Of a stretch of 64,000 nucleotides of DNA, positions 45,333 through 52,995 are shown piece by piece. Every line of letters starts with the position of its first letter. Within the stretch, counting starts at the first letter, position 1. The translations under genes and the position numbers were made by a program. Location: positions 496,001-560,000 of the forward strand of contig JAPLSA010000017.1 in the NCBI GenBank assembly GCA_026398815.1, given 5' to 3'. A model generated the notes under the pieces. The model was not told the DNA's origin, did no database searches, and saw only the letters and a program-made list of their open reading frames with translations. This stretch comes from Gammaproteobacteria bacterium (GTDB lineage Bacteria; Pseudomonadota; Gammaproteobacteria; Nevskiales; Nevskiaceae).

Positions 45333-47479
45333 AGCGCGGCGGCCCGCTGCGTGGAAGCTTCCAGCTCTTCCAGCAGCGGCGCGATCTGGTCGCCGCCGGC
45401 GGCATCGGCGATCTCCATCGCCGCGACATTGGCGTTGGCGAGGATCGCGCCCACCACGTCGTCGGACTGCCGCAGCGGCGTGCCGCCCGCCCCCCGGGCG
45501 AGATCGCGTTCGGCCTGCAGCAGCGTGGTCTCGAAATGCCGGCGTGCCGACTCGGTCTGCTTGCGGGTGGTGAGGTCGCTGAGAATGACGATGAAGCCGA
45601 GGATCGAATCGCCGGCGCCCGGCACCACGTCGGCACGGACGCCGAGCGGCAGGGCCTCGCGGCCGGCAGTGACCAGTGCAGCTTCGCCGCGCCACGGCAG
45701 GCGCTCGCGCAGCAGGCGCCGCAGGTGGTCGCGCACGTCCTCGGGTTCGATGAACAGTCCGCCGAGATCGTCCAGCGTTTCCAGCTGCGCGCCGGGACTG
45801 CCGGGCAGGCGCTGGAAGGTTTCGTTCGAGTAGAGGATGCGGCCTTCGGGATCGGCGATCACCACCGGGTCCTTGGAGTTGCCGACCTGCGAGCGCACCA
45901 GGTTCAGCTGGTGCTGGGCGATCAGCAGCCGTACCGCCTGGATCTGCAGGATGATGTCGATCAAGGTCTGGCCGACCGCCTTGGCCAGCACCGTTTCGGC
46001 CCGGGTCCACGGCGCCGCCGTGCCGCGCACGATTTCCGACCAGGCGGCGAACGAGCGGCGCGGCGACAGCGTCAGCGGATCGTCGTTGATCACCGGCTTG
46101 GCCGGATCGCCGGCCCAGGTGTATTCGCAGGGCTGTTCCTTGCGGAACCACATCAGCCAGTCCGGCCGCGACGGCGACAACGGCACCGCCATCACGCCGC
46201 TGGCAGTGGCCGCCAGTGCGGCAAAGCCCGGATTGCGCCGCACCACCGACGAGCAGGTGTAGACGCCGCCCTCCATCGGCTGCACCGATACCCAGGCCAG
46301 CAGCGCGCGCAGGTCCGGCGTCGACGGCACGTCGCCAGCGGTCATCACTTCGCCGTCGTGAAACAGCGCGGCGCCGGTGGCATCGACCGGCGACAGCAGG
46401 GTGCGGGAATTGCGGAACAGCGCCATCCGCCAGTCGCCGTCGGTGGAGGTGGCCTCGATCATCCGCAGCTCGAGCCGCTTGACCAGCACCTCGACCTGGG
46501 ACTGCACGTAGTTCTCGATCGCGGCGATGCGCGTCGAGATCACCTCGGCCAACAGCTCCAGCAGCGCGCGCACCGGATACGGCACGTAGCGCGGCGCGTA
46601 GTGATGGCAGGCGATCAGCCCCCACAGCCGGCCCTCGCGGACCAGCGACACCACCAGCGTGCCGGTGACGCCCATGTTCTTCAGGTACTGCAGATGCAGC
46701 GGCGACATGCTGCGCAAATGGCACAGCGACATGTCCAGCTCGCTGCCGTCCGGCAGCCGGCGCGGCTCGATCGGCACCGGCTGGTAATGGACATCGACCA
46801 GCACCCGCACGCGGTTGCGGATGTACAGCTCGCGGGCGCGCTGCGGGATGTCGGTGGCCGGATAGTGGTGGCCGAGCAGCGAGTCGAGATCGCTGCGTCG
46901 CGCCTCGGCAATGATTTCGCCGTGCCCGTCGGGATCGAATTTGTAGACCATCACCCGGTCGTAGCCGGTGCGCTCGCGCACGCAGGCCACCACCGCTTCG
47001 GACAGGCTGGCGATGGTCGGGGCGCTGCTGAAGCGCTTGACCGCCATCGCCACGCCGGCGTGATCGACGGTGCCGGTCGATTCGTAGCCGGCGGCGCCAT
47101 CGCGGCGCTCCAGTTCGACGATCAGCACGCCGCCGGCATGGCGGTGCACGGTGCCGTCGAGCGCCACGTCGGCGCCGCCCCGGCTCACCGTGCAGTTCAG
47201 CGGCTGTGGTTCGGCCAGATCGCCGGCCGGATCGAGCGCCTTCAGCTGCGCGCCGAGCGTGCCGCCGATGCTGGCGATGTCGCGGCCGATCAGTGCGGCG
47301 GCCGCGATGCCGACGAAATCGCCGGCATTGGCGCTGGCCTGGACGATCGCGAAGCTGCGCTCGTCGACGCACAGCAGCACGCCGTGCGGCTGGATCGACC
47401 CGGCCAGGTGGATCAGCTCGCGTTCGCAGTTGCTGAGAGTCGCCTCGCCAAACGGCGGACTGGCGAGCACTTCGTTCAT
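45296..47479 (-). CDS. bphP: Bacteriophytochrome BphP without kinase ATPase domain
   Basis: 727 residues from ATG 47479 (GGAG upstream). PAS-GAF-PHY photosensor: biliverdin Cys18 in SNCERELIHLAGSIQPHG, the PATDIPQRAR motif (Asp about 210, usual PASDIP), GAF/PHY to about 500 with the PHY tongue region SRPDWLMWFRKEQPCEYTWA. Then a PAS domain (about 510-635; GNSKDPVVIADPEGRILYSN) and a helical end (ANANVAAMEIADAAGG...LLEELEASTQRAAALYRRL). No HATPase motifs and no clear phospho-acceptor His-Glu, so it is not a standard histidine kinase. The layout resembles Rhodopseudomonas palustris BphP1, which acts by binding PpsR2. It lies 55 bp after a PpsR-like gene. Confidence 0.93.
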   Translation of the reverse strand: MNEVLASPPFGEATLSNCERELIHLAGSIQPHGVLLCVDERSFAIVQASANAGDFVGIAAAALIGRDIASIGGTLGAQLKALDPAGDLAEPQPLNCTVSRGGADVALDGTVHRHAGGVLIVELERRDGAAGYESTGTVDHAGVAMAVKRFSSAPTIASLSEAVVACVRERTGYDRVMVYKFDPDGHGEIIAEARRSDLDSLLGHHYPATDIPQRARELYIRNRVRVLVDVHYQPVPIEPRRLPDGSELDMSLCHLRSMSPLHLQYLKNMGVTGTLVVSLVREGRLWGLIACHHYAPRYVPYPVRALLELLAEVISTRIAAIENYVQSQVEVLVKRLELRMIEATSTDGDWRMALFRNSRTLLSPVDATGAALFHDGEVMTAGDVPSTPDLRALLAWVSVQPMEGGVYTCSSVVRRNPGFAALAATASGVMAVPLSPSRPDWLMWFRKEQPCEYTWAGDPAKPVINDDPLTLSPRRSFAAWSEIVRGTAAPWTRAETVLAKAVGQTLIDIILQIQAVRLLIAQHQLNLVRSQVGNSKDPVVIADPEGRILYSNETFQRLPGSPGAQLETLDDLGGLFIEPEDVRDHLRRLLRERLPWRGEAALVTAGREALPLGVRADVVPGAGDSILGFIVILSDLTTRKQTESARRHFETTLLQAERDLARGAGGTPLRQSDDVVGAILANANVAAMEIADAAGGDQIAPLLEELEASTQRAAALYRRLRRLDRKG

Positions 47480-47534
47480 CGCTTCCCGGTCTCCGTCACG
47501 CAAGGGCTTGCCGATCGGACCACACGCGCCGCGT

Positions 47535-48746
47535 TCAGTGGATCGACGGGTCCGTCCGATCGTCGCCGGCCAGCGAACCGGCGTTGCCGGCGTACACCGG
47601 CCGGACGATGAAGCCGAACGCCTCGTCCTCGTTTTCCGCCAGGCAGACGGCGGCCACCTCGACGCGGGTCAGCCGGCCCGCCGCGCCGCGGATCGTGCTG
47701 CTGACGCGCTGGCTGTACAAGGCTTCGCGCATGCTGTTCATCAGCCGGTCGAGTTCGCCGGCCGTCGCTCCCAGCCAGTTCGACAGCGGGCTGCCGACGA
47801 CGACCGTGCGGATGTCGATCTGCGCCAGCTCGATGAACGCCGGATTGACCATCTGCACGCGTCCCTCGCCGTCGGTGACGACGATGGCATCCGGGCTCAG
47901 CGCCATCAGCGCCACCAGCCGCTGGTTCGCTTCCGGCACCTGCCATTGCGGATCGACCGTCTTCAGGCGCATCAGCAGCGCGGTGCTGGACTCGGTCCGC
48001 AGCGGCGTCACCGAAATCCGGACCCGGCGCTGCGGGCCGTCGATCAGCGCCTCGCAGTCGACCGCCCGGCCGCTGGCCTTGGCGGTGGCGAACAGTTCCA
48101 GCAGCGCCGGGCGCGAACTGTCGTGCAGCGGCAGGGTCGCGCGCTTGCCGATCAGCTGGTCGAGCGGCTGGCCGAACAGGCGGGCGGCTGCGCGGTTGGC
48201 GTCGATCACGTTCAGCGAACTGGCGTCGACGACCAGCACCGGATCGGTGGCGATCTGGAACAGCAGCTGGTAACGGGTTTCGCTCTGCCGACGCTGCCAG
48301 TACTCGCGCTCCATCTCGGCCTGGGCATGCACCAGGCGCTGCTGCATCGCCGACACCACGGTCATGTCGCGGCCGACCACCAGCAGCGGCCCGCCCGGCC
48401 CGAGGCGGACGGCCGAATAGGCGACCGGCACATCGAGTCCCAGCGGCGACGGATGGTTGACCTGCCGCGACCGCGACAGCCCGGTCGCCGACACGTCGGC
48501 GAGCAGCTGCTCGACCTTCTTGCGGGTTTCGATGGTGACGATGTCGGCGAAGCGGCGGCCGAGCCAGTCGTCGGCCATGGTCTTCACCGGTTCGCCGCCA
48601 CCGAGCGCGATGCGCTGGATCACGCCCTGGTCATCGACCACCAGCGCGATGTCGCTGGCGATCGACACCAGCATGTCGGCCAGCTCCGGCGCGAGGTTCG
48701 ACAACGCACCGAGCTTGCCGGCCTCGCTGGCGGCGGGCTCGTTCAC
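47535..48746 (-). CDS. PpsR paralogue with three PAS domains but no HTH
   Basis: 403 residues. Colinear with the full PpsR at 52,996: N-PAS (ASDIALVVDDQGVIQRIALG), the Q-linker helix (QQRLVHAQAEMEREYWQRRQ against QQRLVDAQQSMERDYWRLRH), PAS1 (ETRYQLLFQIATDPVLVVDA) and PAS2 (MALSPDAIVVTDGEGRVQMV). It stops just after PAS2 (FGFIVRPVYAGNAGS...SIH). The FIS-type HTH of PpsR is absent, and only 55 bp lie before the bphP start, so no remnant of it exists. It therefore should not bind DNA. It is upstream of bphP in one operon. I infer a partner that links the photoreceptor to PpsR, for instance by forming mixed oligomers. Confidence 0.9.
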   Translation of the reverse strand: MNEPAASEAGKLGALSNLAPELADMLVSIASDIALVVDDQGVIQRIALGGGEPVKTMADDWLGRRFADIVTIETRKKVEQLLADVSATGLSRSRQVNHPSPLGLDVPVAYSAVRLGPGGPLLVVGRDMTVVSAMQQRLVHAQAEMEREYWQRRQSETRYQLLFQIATDPVLVVDASSLNVIDANRAAARLFGQPLDQLIGKRATLPLHDSSRPALLELFATAKASGRAVDCEALIDGPQRRVRISVTPLRTESSTALLMRLKTVDPQWQVPEANQRLVALMALSPDAIVVTDGEGRVQMVNPAFIELAQIDIRTVVVGSPLSNWLGATAGELDRLMNSMREALYSQRVSSTIRGAAGRLTRVEVAAVCLAENEDEAFGFIVRPVYAGNAGSLAGDDRTDPSIH

Positions 48747-49011
48747 GACGCCGCCCTCCCGCGAAGGCAGACCGGCTCAGCTGCAAAAGGAAAAACCACG
48801 CAAGGCCTCAATGTCGTTGGTGCAGAGCACACGGTTAAGCCGGAAGCGCGATATTCAATCCTCGAAGACGAATCGAACAGCCCGGTCTGTCGTACGGCCG
48901 GGTCCCGCTGCCGAAAGGCGGCGGCGTGCAGCGCGGCAGGGTACAGCAAGTGCTTGTCCACGCATAGCATTTGCCGCCCCGGGCAGCCGCTTCCCGGGGC
49001 TCCGGAAAGCC
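48747..49011. other. 265-bp region upstream of the HTH-less PpsR/bphP operon
   Basis: Should hold the promoter of the operon. It is locally less G+C rich (GGAAAAACCACG; GATATTCAATCC). The best PpsR-like spacing found, TGT...ACA at 48812, is N14 and does not fit. Nothing else recognised. Confidence 0.4.
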
Positions 49012-49275
49012 TCAGTTCCAGCGTCGCCGGAGGTCGATCAGGTGGGCCGCCAGCGACCCGGTCAGGGCCAGCGCCAGCCATGGCCAGGCGGCTCCGGCGA
49101 TGACCGCGCGCAGGCCCAGCAGCAGGCAGAAACCGGAGCCGAGATTGGCCAGCCAGCGGTCCGGCGCCGGCGCCCGGCCGGCATACCGGTGCAGGCCGGC
49201 CAGCAGCAGGGCTTCGGCCAGCATCAGCGCCAGCACCAGATCGACGGCCCGGCCGCTGGCGAAGAAGGCATTCAC
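49012..49275 (-). CDS. Small membrane protein after bchP
   Basis: 87 residues from GTG 49275 (MNAFFASGRAVDLVLALMLA). Three hydrophobic segments: VDLVLALMLAEALLLAGL, LGSGFCLLLGLRAVIA and WPWLALALTGSLAAHLIDL, ending in a basic RRRWN. It lies 26 bp after bchP, so it is the last gene of the bchG operon. No family name is recognised. The GTG is the only start near bchP in this frame. The clear TM pattern supports it as a real gene. Confidence 0.65.
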   Translation of the reverse strand: MNAFFASGRAVDLVLALMLAEALLLAGLHRYAGRAPAPDRWLANLGSGFCLLLGLRAVIAGAAWPWLALALTGSLAAHLIDLRRRWN

Positions 49276-49301
49276 GGTGCGCGGCGCCTGACGTACCGTC
49301 C

Positions 49302-50501
49302 TCAGGCCCGTGCCAGGCCGAACAGGTGTGCCAGGTCCTTGAAGAAGATGCGCACGTGGGCCATCGGTTTCTTCCGTTCCAGTTTCTTGTTCATGTAGGC
49401 GTCGAAGGTCAGCTTCTGCACGTCGCGGTCCTCGCAGATCTTCACGAAGCTCTCCCGACGCTTCTCGGTGCCGTACCAGAACCGCTGCAGGATGCCGAGC
49501 ACCCAGAACACCTTGCCGTGCTCGCCCATGAAGCGCTTGCGGGCCAGCTTCAGCGAACTGGCGTCGCCGGTGACCAGCAGCGCCTCGACCGCCTGCGCCG
49601 CCAGATCGCCGCCCAGCATCGCGTAGTAGATGCCCTCGCCCGAGGCCGGGGCGACCACGCCGGCGGCATCGCCGGCCAGCACCACGTCGCGGCCGTTGTC
49701 CCAGCGCTTCAGCGGCTTCATCGGGATCGGCGCGCCTTCGCGACGCAGGGTTTCGCAGGCTGCGAGGCCGGTGCTGGCACGCAGGCTGCTGACCGAACCG
49801 CGCATCGAGAAGCCCTTGTGGGCGCTGCCGGTGCCGACGCTGACGGTATCGCCGTGCGGGAAGATCCAGGAGTAGAAATCCGGCGACAGCGCGCCCCGGT
49901 AGATCACGTCGCAGCGACGGGCGTCGTAGTCGATCCCGGTGGCGGCGGCAGCGGCTTGCGGCGCGCGGATGATCTCGTGGTAGGCGAACACGAACTTCAT
50001 CCGCTCCGCCCCCTTGACCTGCTGGCGGGCCAGCTGCGAGCGGGCGCCGTCGGCGCCGATCACGGCGGTGGCGCGCACCGATTCGAGCGTGCCGTCCGGC
50101 CGCCGGTAATGGATGCGGGCGACGCCGTCGGCATCGCGGCTCATCGATTCGAAGTGACCGGTCCGGCGCACCGCGCCATGCGTTTCGGCGCGCGCCCGCA
50201 GCCATTCGTCGAAGGCCGCGCGATCGACCATGCCGACGTAGCCGTTGTCGATCGGGATGTCGACGTGCCGGTCGGACGGCGCCACCATCCGCGCCGAGCC
50301 GATCCGCGCCACCAGCAGGTGGTCGGGAATCTGGTAGTCGCGGATGGCGCGCGGCGGAATCGCGCCGCCGCAGGGCTTGATACGCCCCGCCCGGTCGAGC
50401 AGCAGCACGCGGCGGCCGGTGCGTGCCAGCCGGTCGGCGGCCGTGGCGCCTGAAGGTCCGCCGCCGACCACCACCACTTCAAAGCGTTCGATATCGGTCA
50501 T
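49302..50501 (-). CDS. bchP: BchP, geranylgeranyl diphosphate/bacteriochlorophyll reductase
   Basis: Flavoprotein that reduces the geranylgeranyl tail to phytyl. 399 residues. FAD fingerprint VVVVGGGPSGATAADRLA at the N-terminus, KPCGGAIPPRAI (family CGGxxP), AVIGADGARSQLARQ, SWIFPHGDTVSVGTGS and the second FAD motif VLAGDAAGVVAPASGEGIYY are all present. Length is normal (390-400). The operon is bchG-pucC-like-bchP, with a 3-bp gap to the transporter. Confidence 0.95.
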   Translation of the reverse strand: MTDIERFEVVVVGGGPSGATAADRLARTGRRVLLLDRAGRIKPCGGAIPPRAIRDYQIPDHLLVARIGSARMVAPSDRHVDIPIDNGYVGMVDRAAFDEWLRARAETHGAVRRTGHFESMSRDADGVARIHYRRPDGTLESVRATAVIGADGARSQLARQQVKGAERMKFVFAYHEIIRAPQAAAAATGIDYDARRCDVIYRGALSPDFYSWIFPHGDTVSVGTGSAHKGFSMRGSVSSLRASTGLAACETLRREGAPIPMKPLKRWDNGRDVVLAGDAAGVVAPASGEGIYYAMLGGDLAAQAVEALLVTGDASSLKLARKRFMGEHGKVFWVLGILQRFWYGTEKRRESFVKICEDRDVQKLTFDAYMNKKLERKKPMAHVRIFFKDLAHLFGLARA

Positions 50502-50504
50502 GGT

Positions 50505-51857
50505 TCATGCCTGGCTGGCCAGCGGTGCGCCGGCGGTCGATGCCGTGCTGGGATGACGCACGGCCGGCGCGGCCGTCAGCCGTGTCGCGAGCCGGGCTGC
50601 GGCAAGGAACATCAGGGCCTCGGCCGCGAACACCAGCGCATAGGCCGGTCCGTCGGTCCCGATGGCGGCTCGCGCAAGATCGCTGGCCGCAGCGCCGGCA
50701 AAGCCGCCGGCGCCGAAGGCGATGGCCTGGGCCGCACCCCAGAGACCCATCCGCACGCCTTCGCGGCCGCTGCGGCCCTCGCTGGCGTGGCTCATCATCG
50801 AACCGATCGCGGATACGGCGAACGCGCCGTTGGCGACGCCGAGCGCGAATACGTTGTCACGCAATGGCCAGGACGCGCCGACGAGGCCACCACAGGCAAG
50901 CGCCGCCAGCGCCAGGCAGGAGGCGACGCAACCGCCGACCGTCCACTGCTGCAGCGAGCCGATGCGCCGCCCGCGCCAGCCGGTGCCGGCCAGCGCCACG
51001 AGGATCATGCCGACCAGCACGCCGCCATGCTGCACGCCAGCCAGCTGCGTCGAGGCCCCCGGCGTGTAGCCGAACACGCTGCCGGCGAACGGTTCGAGAA
51101 TCAGGTCCTGCGCGCTGTAGGCCAGCATCGACACGAACACGAAGATCGTGAAACGCCGCGCCCGCGATTCGGCCCAGACCTCGCGCAGCGCCGTCGCGAA
51201 CGGCGTGCGGCCAGCAGGCGGCTCGGCGCCGGTCAGCTGCGTTGGTTCGAGCTTGGCGGGTTCAAGGCCCAGCGTGGCGATCAGGCTGATCGCCAGCGCC
51301 GCCGCCGCGACGGCGGCGGTGATCGCCAGCAGCCGCTGCGGCGTGTAAGGGTCCAGTAGCTTGCCGACCACCACCGTGGTGGCGACGAAGCCGACGATCA
51401 TCATCATCCAGACGATGGTGGCGGCCGCCGCGCGGCGGCCGGGGTCGACCTGCTTGGCGAGCAGCACCAGCAAGGAGGTGCCAGCCGCGCCGACTCCGAT
51501 GCCGATCAGCACGAAGGCCAGTACCGCCAGCGCGATTCCGGCCGCCGGCTGGCCGGCCATCAGGCCGATGCCGGCGGCGGCCAGCACGCCGCCCAGCCCC
51601 AGCACGGCGATGCCGCCGACGATCCACGGCGTGCGCCGTCCTCCTTCGTCGGAGCCGAAACCGAGACGCGGCCGCAGGATCTGCACCGCGTAGTGCAGCG
51701 CCACCAGCGCGCCCGGCAGCATTGCCGGCAACGCCAGCTCGACGACCATCACCCGGTTCATCGTCGAGGTCGCGATCACCACGATTGCGCCCAGCGCGGC
51801 CTGCACGAAACCGAGCCGGACGATGCCGAACCAGCCAAGCATTGCCGGCGGGGTCAC
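50505..51857 (-). CDS. PucC/LhaA-family membrane protein (bchG-bchP linked)
   Basis: 450 residues, about twelve TM segments of the major facilitator fold. STMNRVMVVELALPAMLPGA LVALHYAVQILRPRLG is the BCH2/PucC family block, with RRTPWIVGG after it. Family members help assemble light-harvesting complexes or move pigment, and a copy between bchG and bchP is usual in proteobacterial photosynthesis clusters. GTG start overlapping the bchG stop (GTGA). The precise substrate is unknown. Confidence 0.9.
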   Translation of the reverse strand: MTPPAMLGWFGIVRLGFVQAALGAIVVIATSTMNRVMVVELALPAMLPGALVALHYAVQILRPRLGFGSDEGGRRTPWIVGGIAVLGLGGVLAAAGIGLMAGQPAAGIALAVLAFVLIGIGVGAAGTSLLVLLAKQVDPGRRAAAATIVWMMMIVGFVATTVVVGKLLDPYTPQRLLAITAAVAAAALAISLIATLGLEPAKLEPTQLTGAEPPAGRTPFATALREVWAESRARRFTIFVFVSMLAYSAQDLILEPFAGSVFGYTPGASTQLAGVQHGGVLVGMILVALAGTGWRGRRIGSLQQWTVGGCVASCLALAALACGGLVGASWPLRDNVFALGVANGAFAVSAIGSMMSHASEGRSGREGVRMGLWGAAQAIAFGAGGFAGAAASDLARAAIGTDGPAYALVFAAEALMFLAAARLATRLTAAPAVRHPSTASTAGAPLASQA

Positions 51858-52744
51858 GACAGGGCTCCGGTGCCGGATACCCGCAGCGCGAACGCGCTGA
51901 CCATCATCCCGGCGACGTAGAGCGGAATGCCGAAGCCGGAGTACCAGACCGCCAGCCGCGCCGGCGTGGCCAGGAAGCGCCGCATCATCAGCAGCTGCAG
52001 GGCCAGCAGCGTCGCCACGCCGAAGGCATGGGCCGGCATCTGCCAGTACCCGAGCAGCGCCACGACGCCGACCTGCGGCACGGCCATCGCGGCGCAGGCG
52101 GTCAGCGCCGCGCCGTTGACGCCGAGCAGCACCGGCAGCGAATCAATGCCGCTACGCCGATCACCTTCGATCGACTTGAAGTCGTTGAGGGTCATGATCC
52201 CGTGCGCTCCGGCGCTGTACAGCGCGGCCAGCAGCAGCGAGCGCGCATCCGGCGTGGCGCCGCCGCTCATCACGGCGGCGCCGGTCACCCAGGCCAGACC
52301 CTCGTATGAAACCGCGCAAGCGGTGTTGCCCCACCAGCCGTTGCGCTTCAGGCGGATCGGCGGCGCGCTGTAGGCCCAGGCCAGCGCCAGCCCCAGCAGC
52401 GTCGCGGCGAAACCCCAGGGGCCCAGCAGGGTGGCGACGACGATCGACAGGGCCGTCCAGCCGATGGCGATGTAAAGACCCCAGTGGCCGGGCATGCGGC
52501 CGGAAGGAATAGGCCGCTGCGGTTCGTTGATGGCATCGACCTCGCGGTCGTACCAGTCGTTGACCGCCTGGCTGGTCGCGCAGACCAGCGGCCCGGCGAT
52601 CAAGATGCCAACCACGATCAGCGGCCAGTTGCCGGCCAGCGCCACGCCCGACGCGACGACGCCACAGCCGAATGCCCACATCGGCGGAAACCAGGTGATC
52701 GGCTTCAGCAGTTCGGCGACGGCGGCGAGCGCGGGACGATCCAT
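51854..52744 (-). CDS. bchG: BchG, bacteriochlorophyll synthase
   Basis: UbiA-type prenyltransferase that esterifies bacteriochlorophyllide a. 296 residues with about eight TM segments. First Asp-rich motif NDWYDREVDAINEPQRPIPS (the chlorophyll-synthase-specific form) and second motif DFKSIEGDRRSGIDSLPV are intact. KPITWFPPMWAFGCG opens the protein. It leads bchG-pucC-bchP, and two PpsR-type operators lie directly upstream. Confidence 0.96.
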   Translation of the reverse strand: MDRPALAAVAELLKPITWFPPMWAFGCGVVASGVALAGNWPLIVVGILIAGPLVCATSQAVNDWYDREVDAINEPQRPIPSGRMPGHWGLYIAIGWTALSIVVATLLGPWGFAATLLGLALAWAYSAPPIRLKRNGWWGNTACAVSYEGLAWVTGAAVMSGGATPDARSLLLAALYSAGAHGIMTLNDFKSIEGDRRSGIDSLPVLLGVNGAALTACAAMAVPQVGVVALLGYWQMPAHAFGVATLLALQLLMMRRFLATPARLAVWYSGFGIPLYVAGMMVSAFALRVSGTGALS

Positions 52745-52774
52745 GGCAATCCGGGGGCAGGCCTGCAGCTGAAA

Positions 52775-52824
52775 TGTCAGCTGAGGCTTACACGGATGCC
52801 CGAAATCGTCAATTTAATCTGACA
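52775..52824 (-). promoter_or_regulatory. Tandem PpsR operators before bchG
   Basis: TGTCAGCTGAGGCTTACA at 52775-52792 is a perfect TGT-N12-ACA. CGTCAATTTAATCTGACA at 52807-52824 is the same with one imperfect half; read on the minus strand it is TGTCAGATTAAATTGACG and contains the likely -35 TTGACG. Centres are 32 bp apart, about three helical turns, which suits cooperative PpsR binding. The -10 is weak (TAAGCC after 16 bp). Confidence 0.75.
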
Positions 52825-52853
52825 GTCGGCGACTGTCCGTTCCGGTGGACTCT

Positions 52854-52985
52854 TCAGCGCTCGGCGTCGTCGGACGATTTGTCGGATGCCGACGGCTTGC
52901 GGATCGTCAGCCAGGCCTCGACGCCGAGTCCGAGCGCCAGCGCCAGGCCGGCCCACTCGAACAGCGGCACGCCGAGGAAGCTCAT
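52854..52985 (-). CDS. 43-residue membrane peptide after ppsR
   Basis: MSFLGVPLFEWAGLALALGL G.. then a hydrophilic tail KPSASDKSSDDAER. One TM helix. It starts 10 bp past the ppsR stop, so it is likely translated from the ppsR mRNA. A slightly longer start at 53036 would overlap ppsR. No homologue recognised; the short length makes it tentative. Confidence 0.45.
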   Translation of the reverse strand: MSFLGVPLFEWAGLALALGLGVEAWLTIRKPSASDKSSDDAER

Positions 52986-52995
52986 CACGGCAAGG

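Noticed and set aside
48812-48831. TGT...ACA before the HTH-less ppsR gene as a PpsR operator
   Set aside because: Spacing is N14, not N12, and no second site is near.
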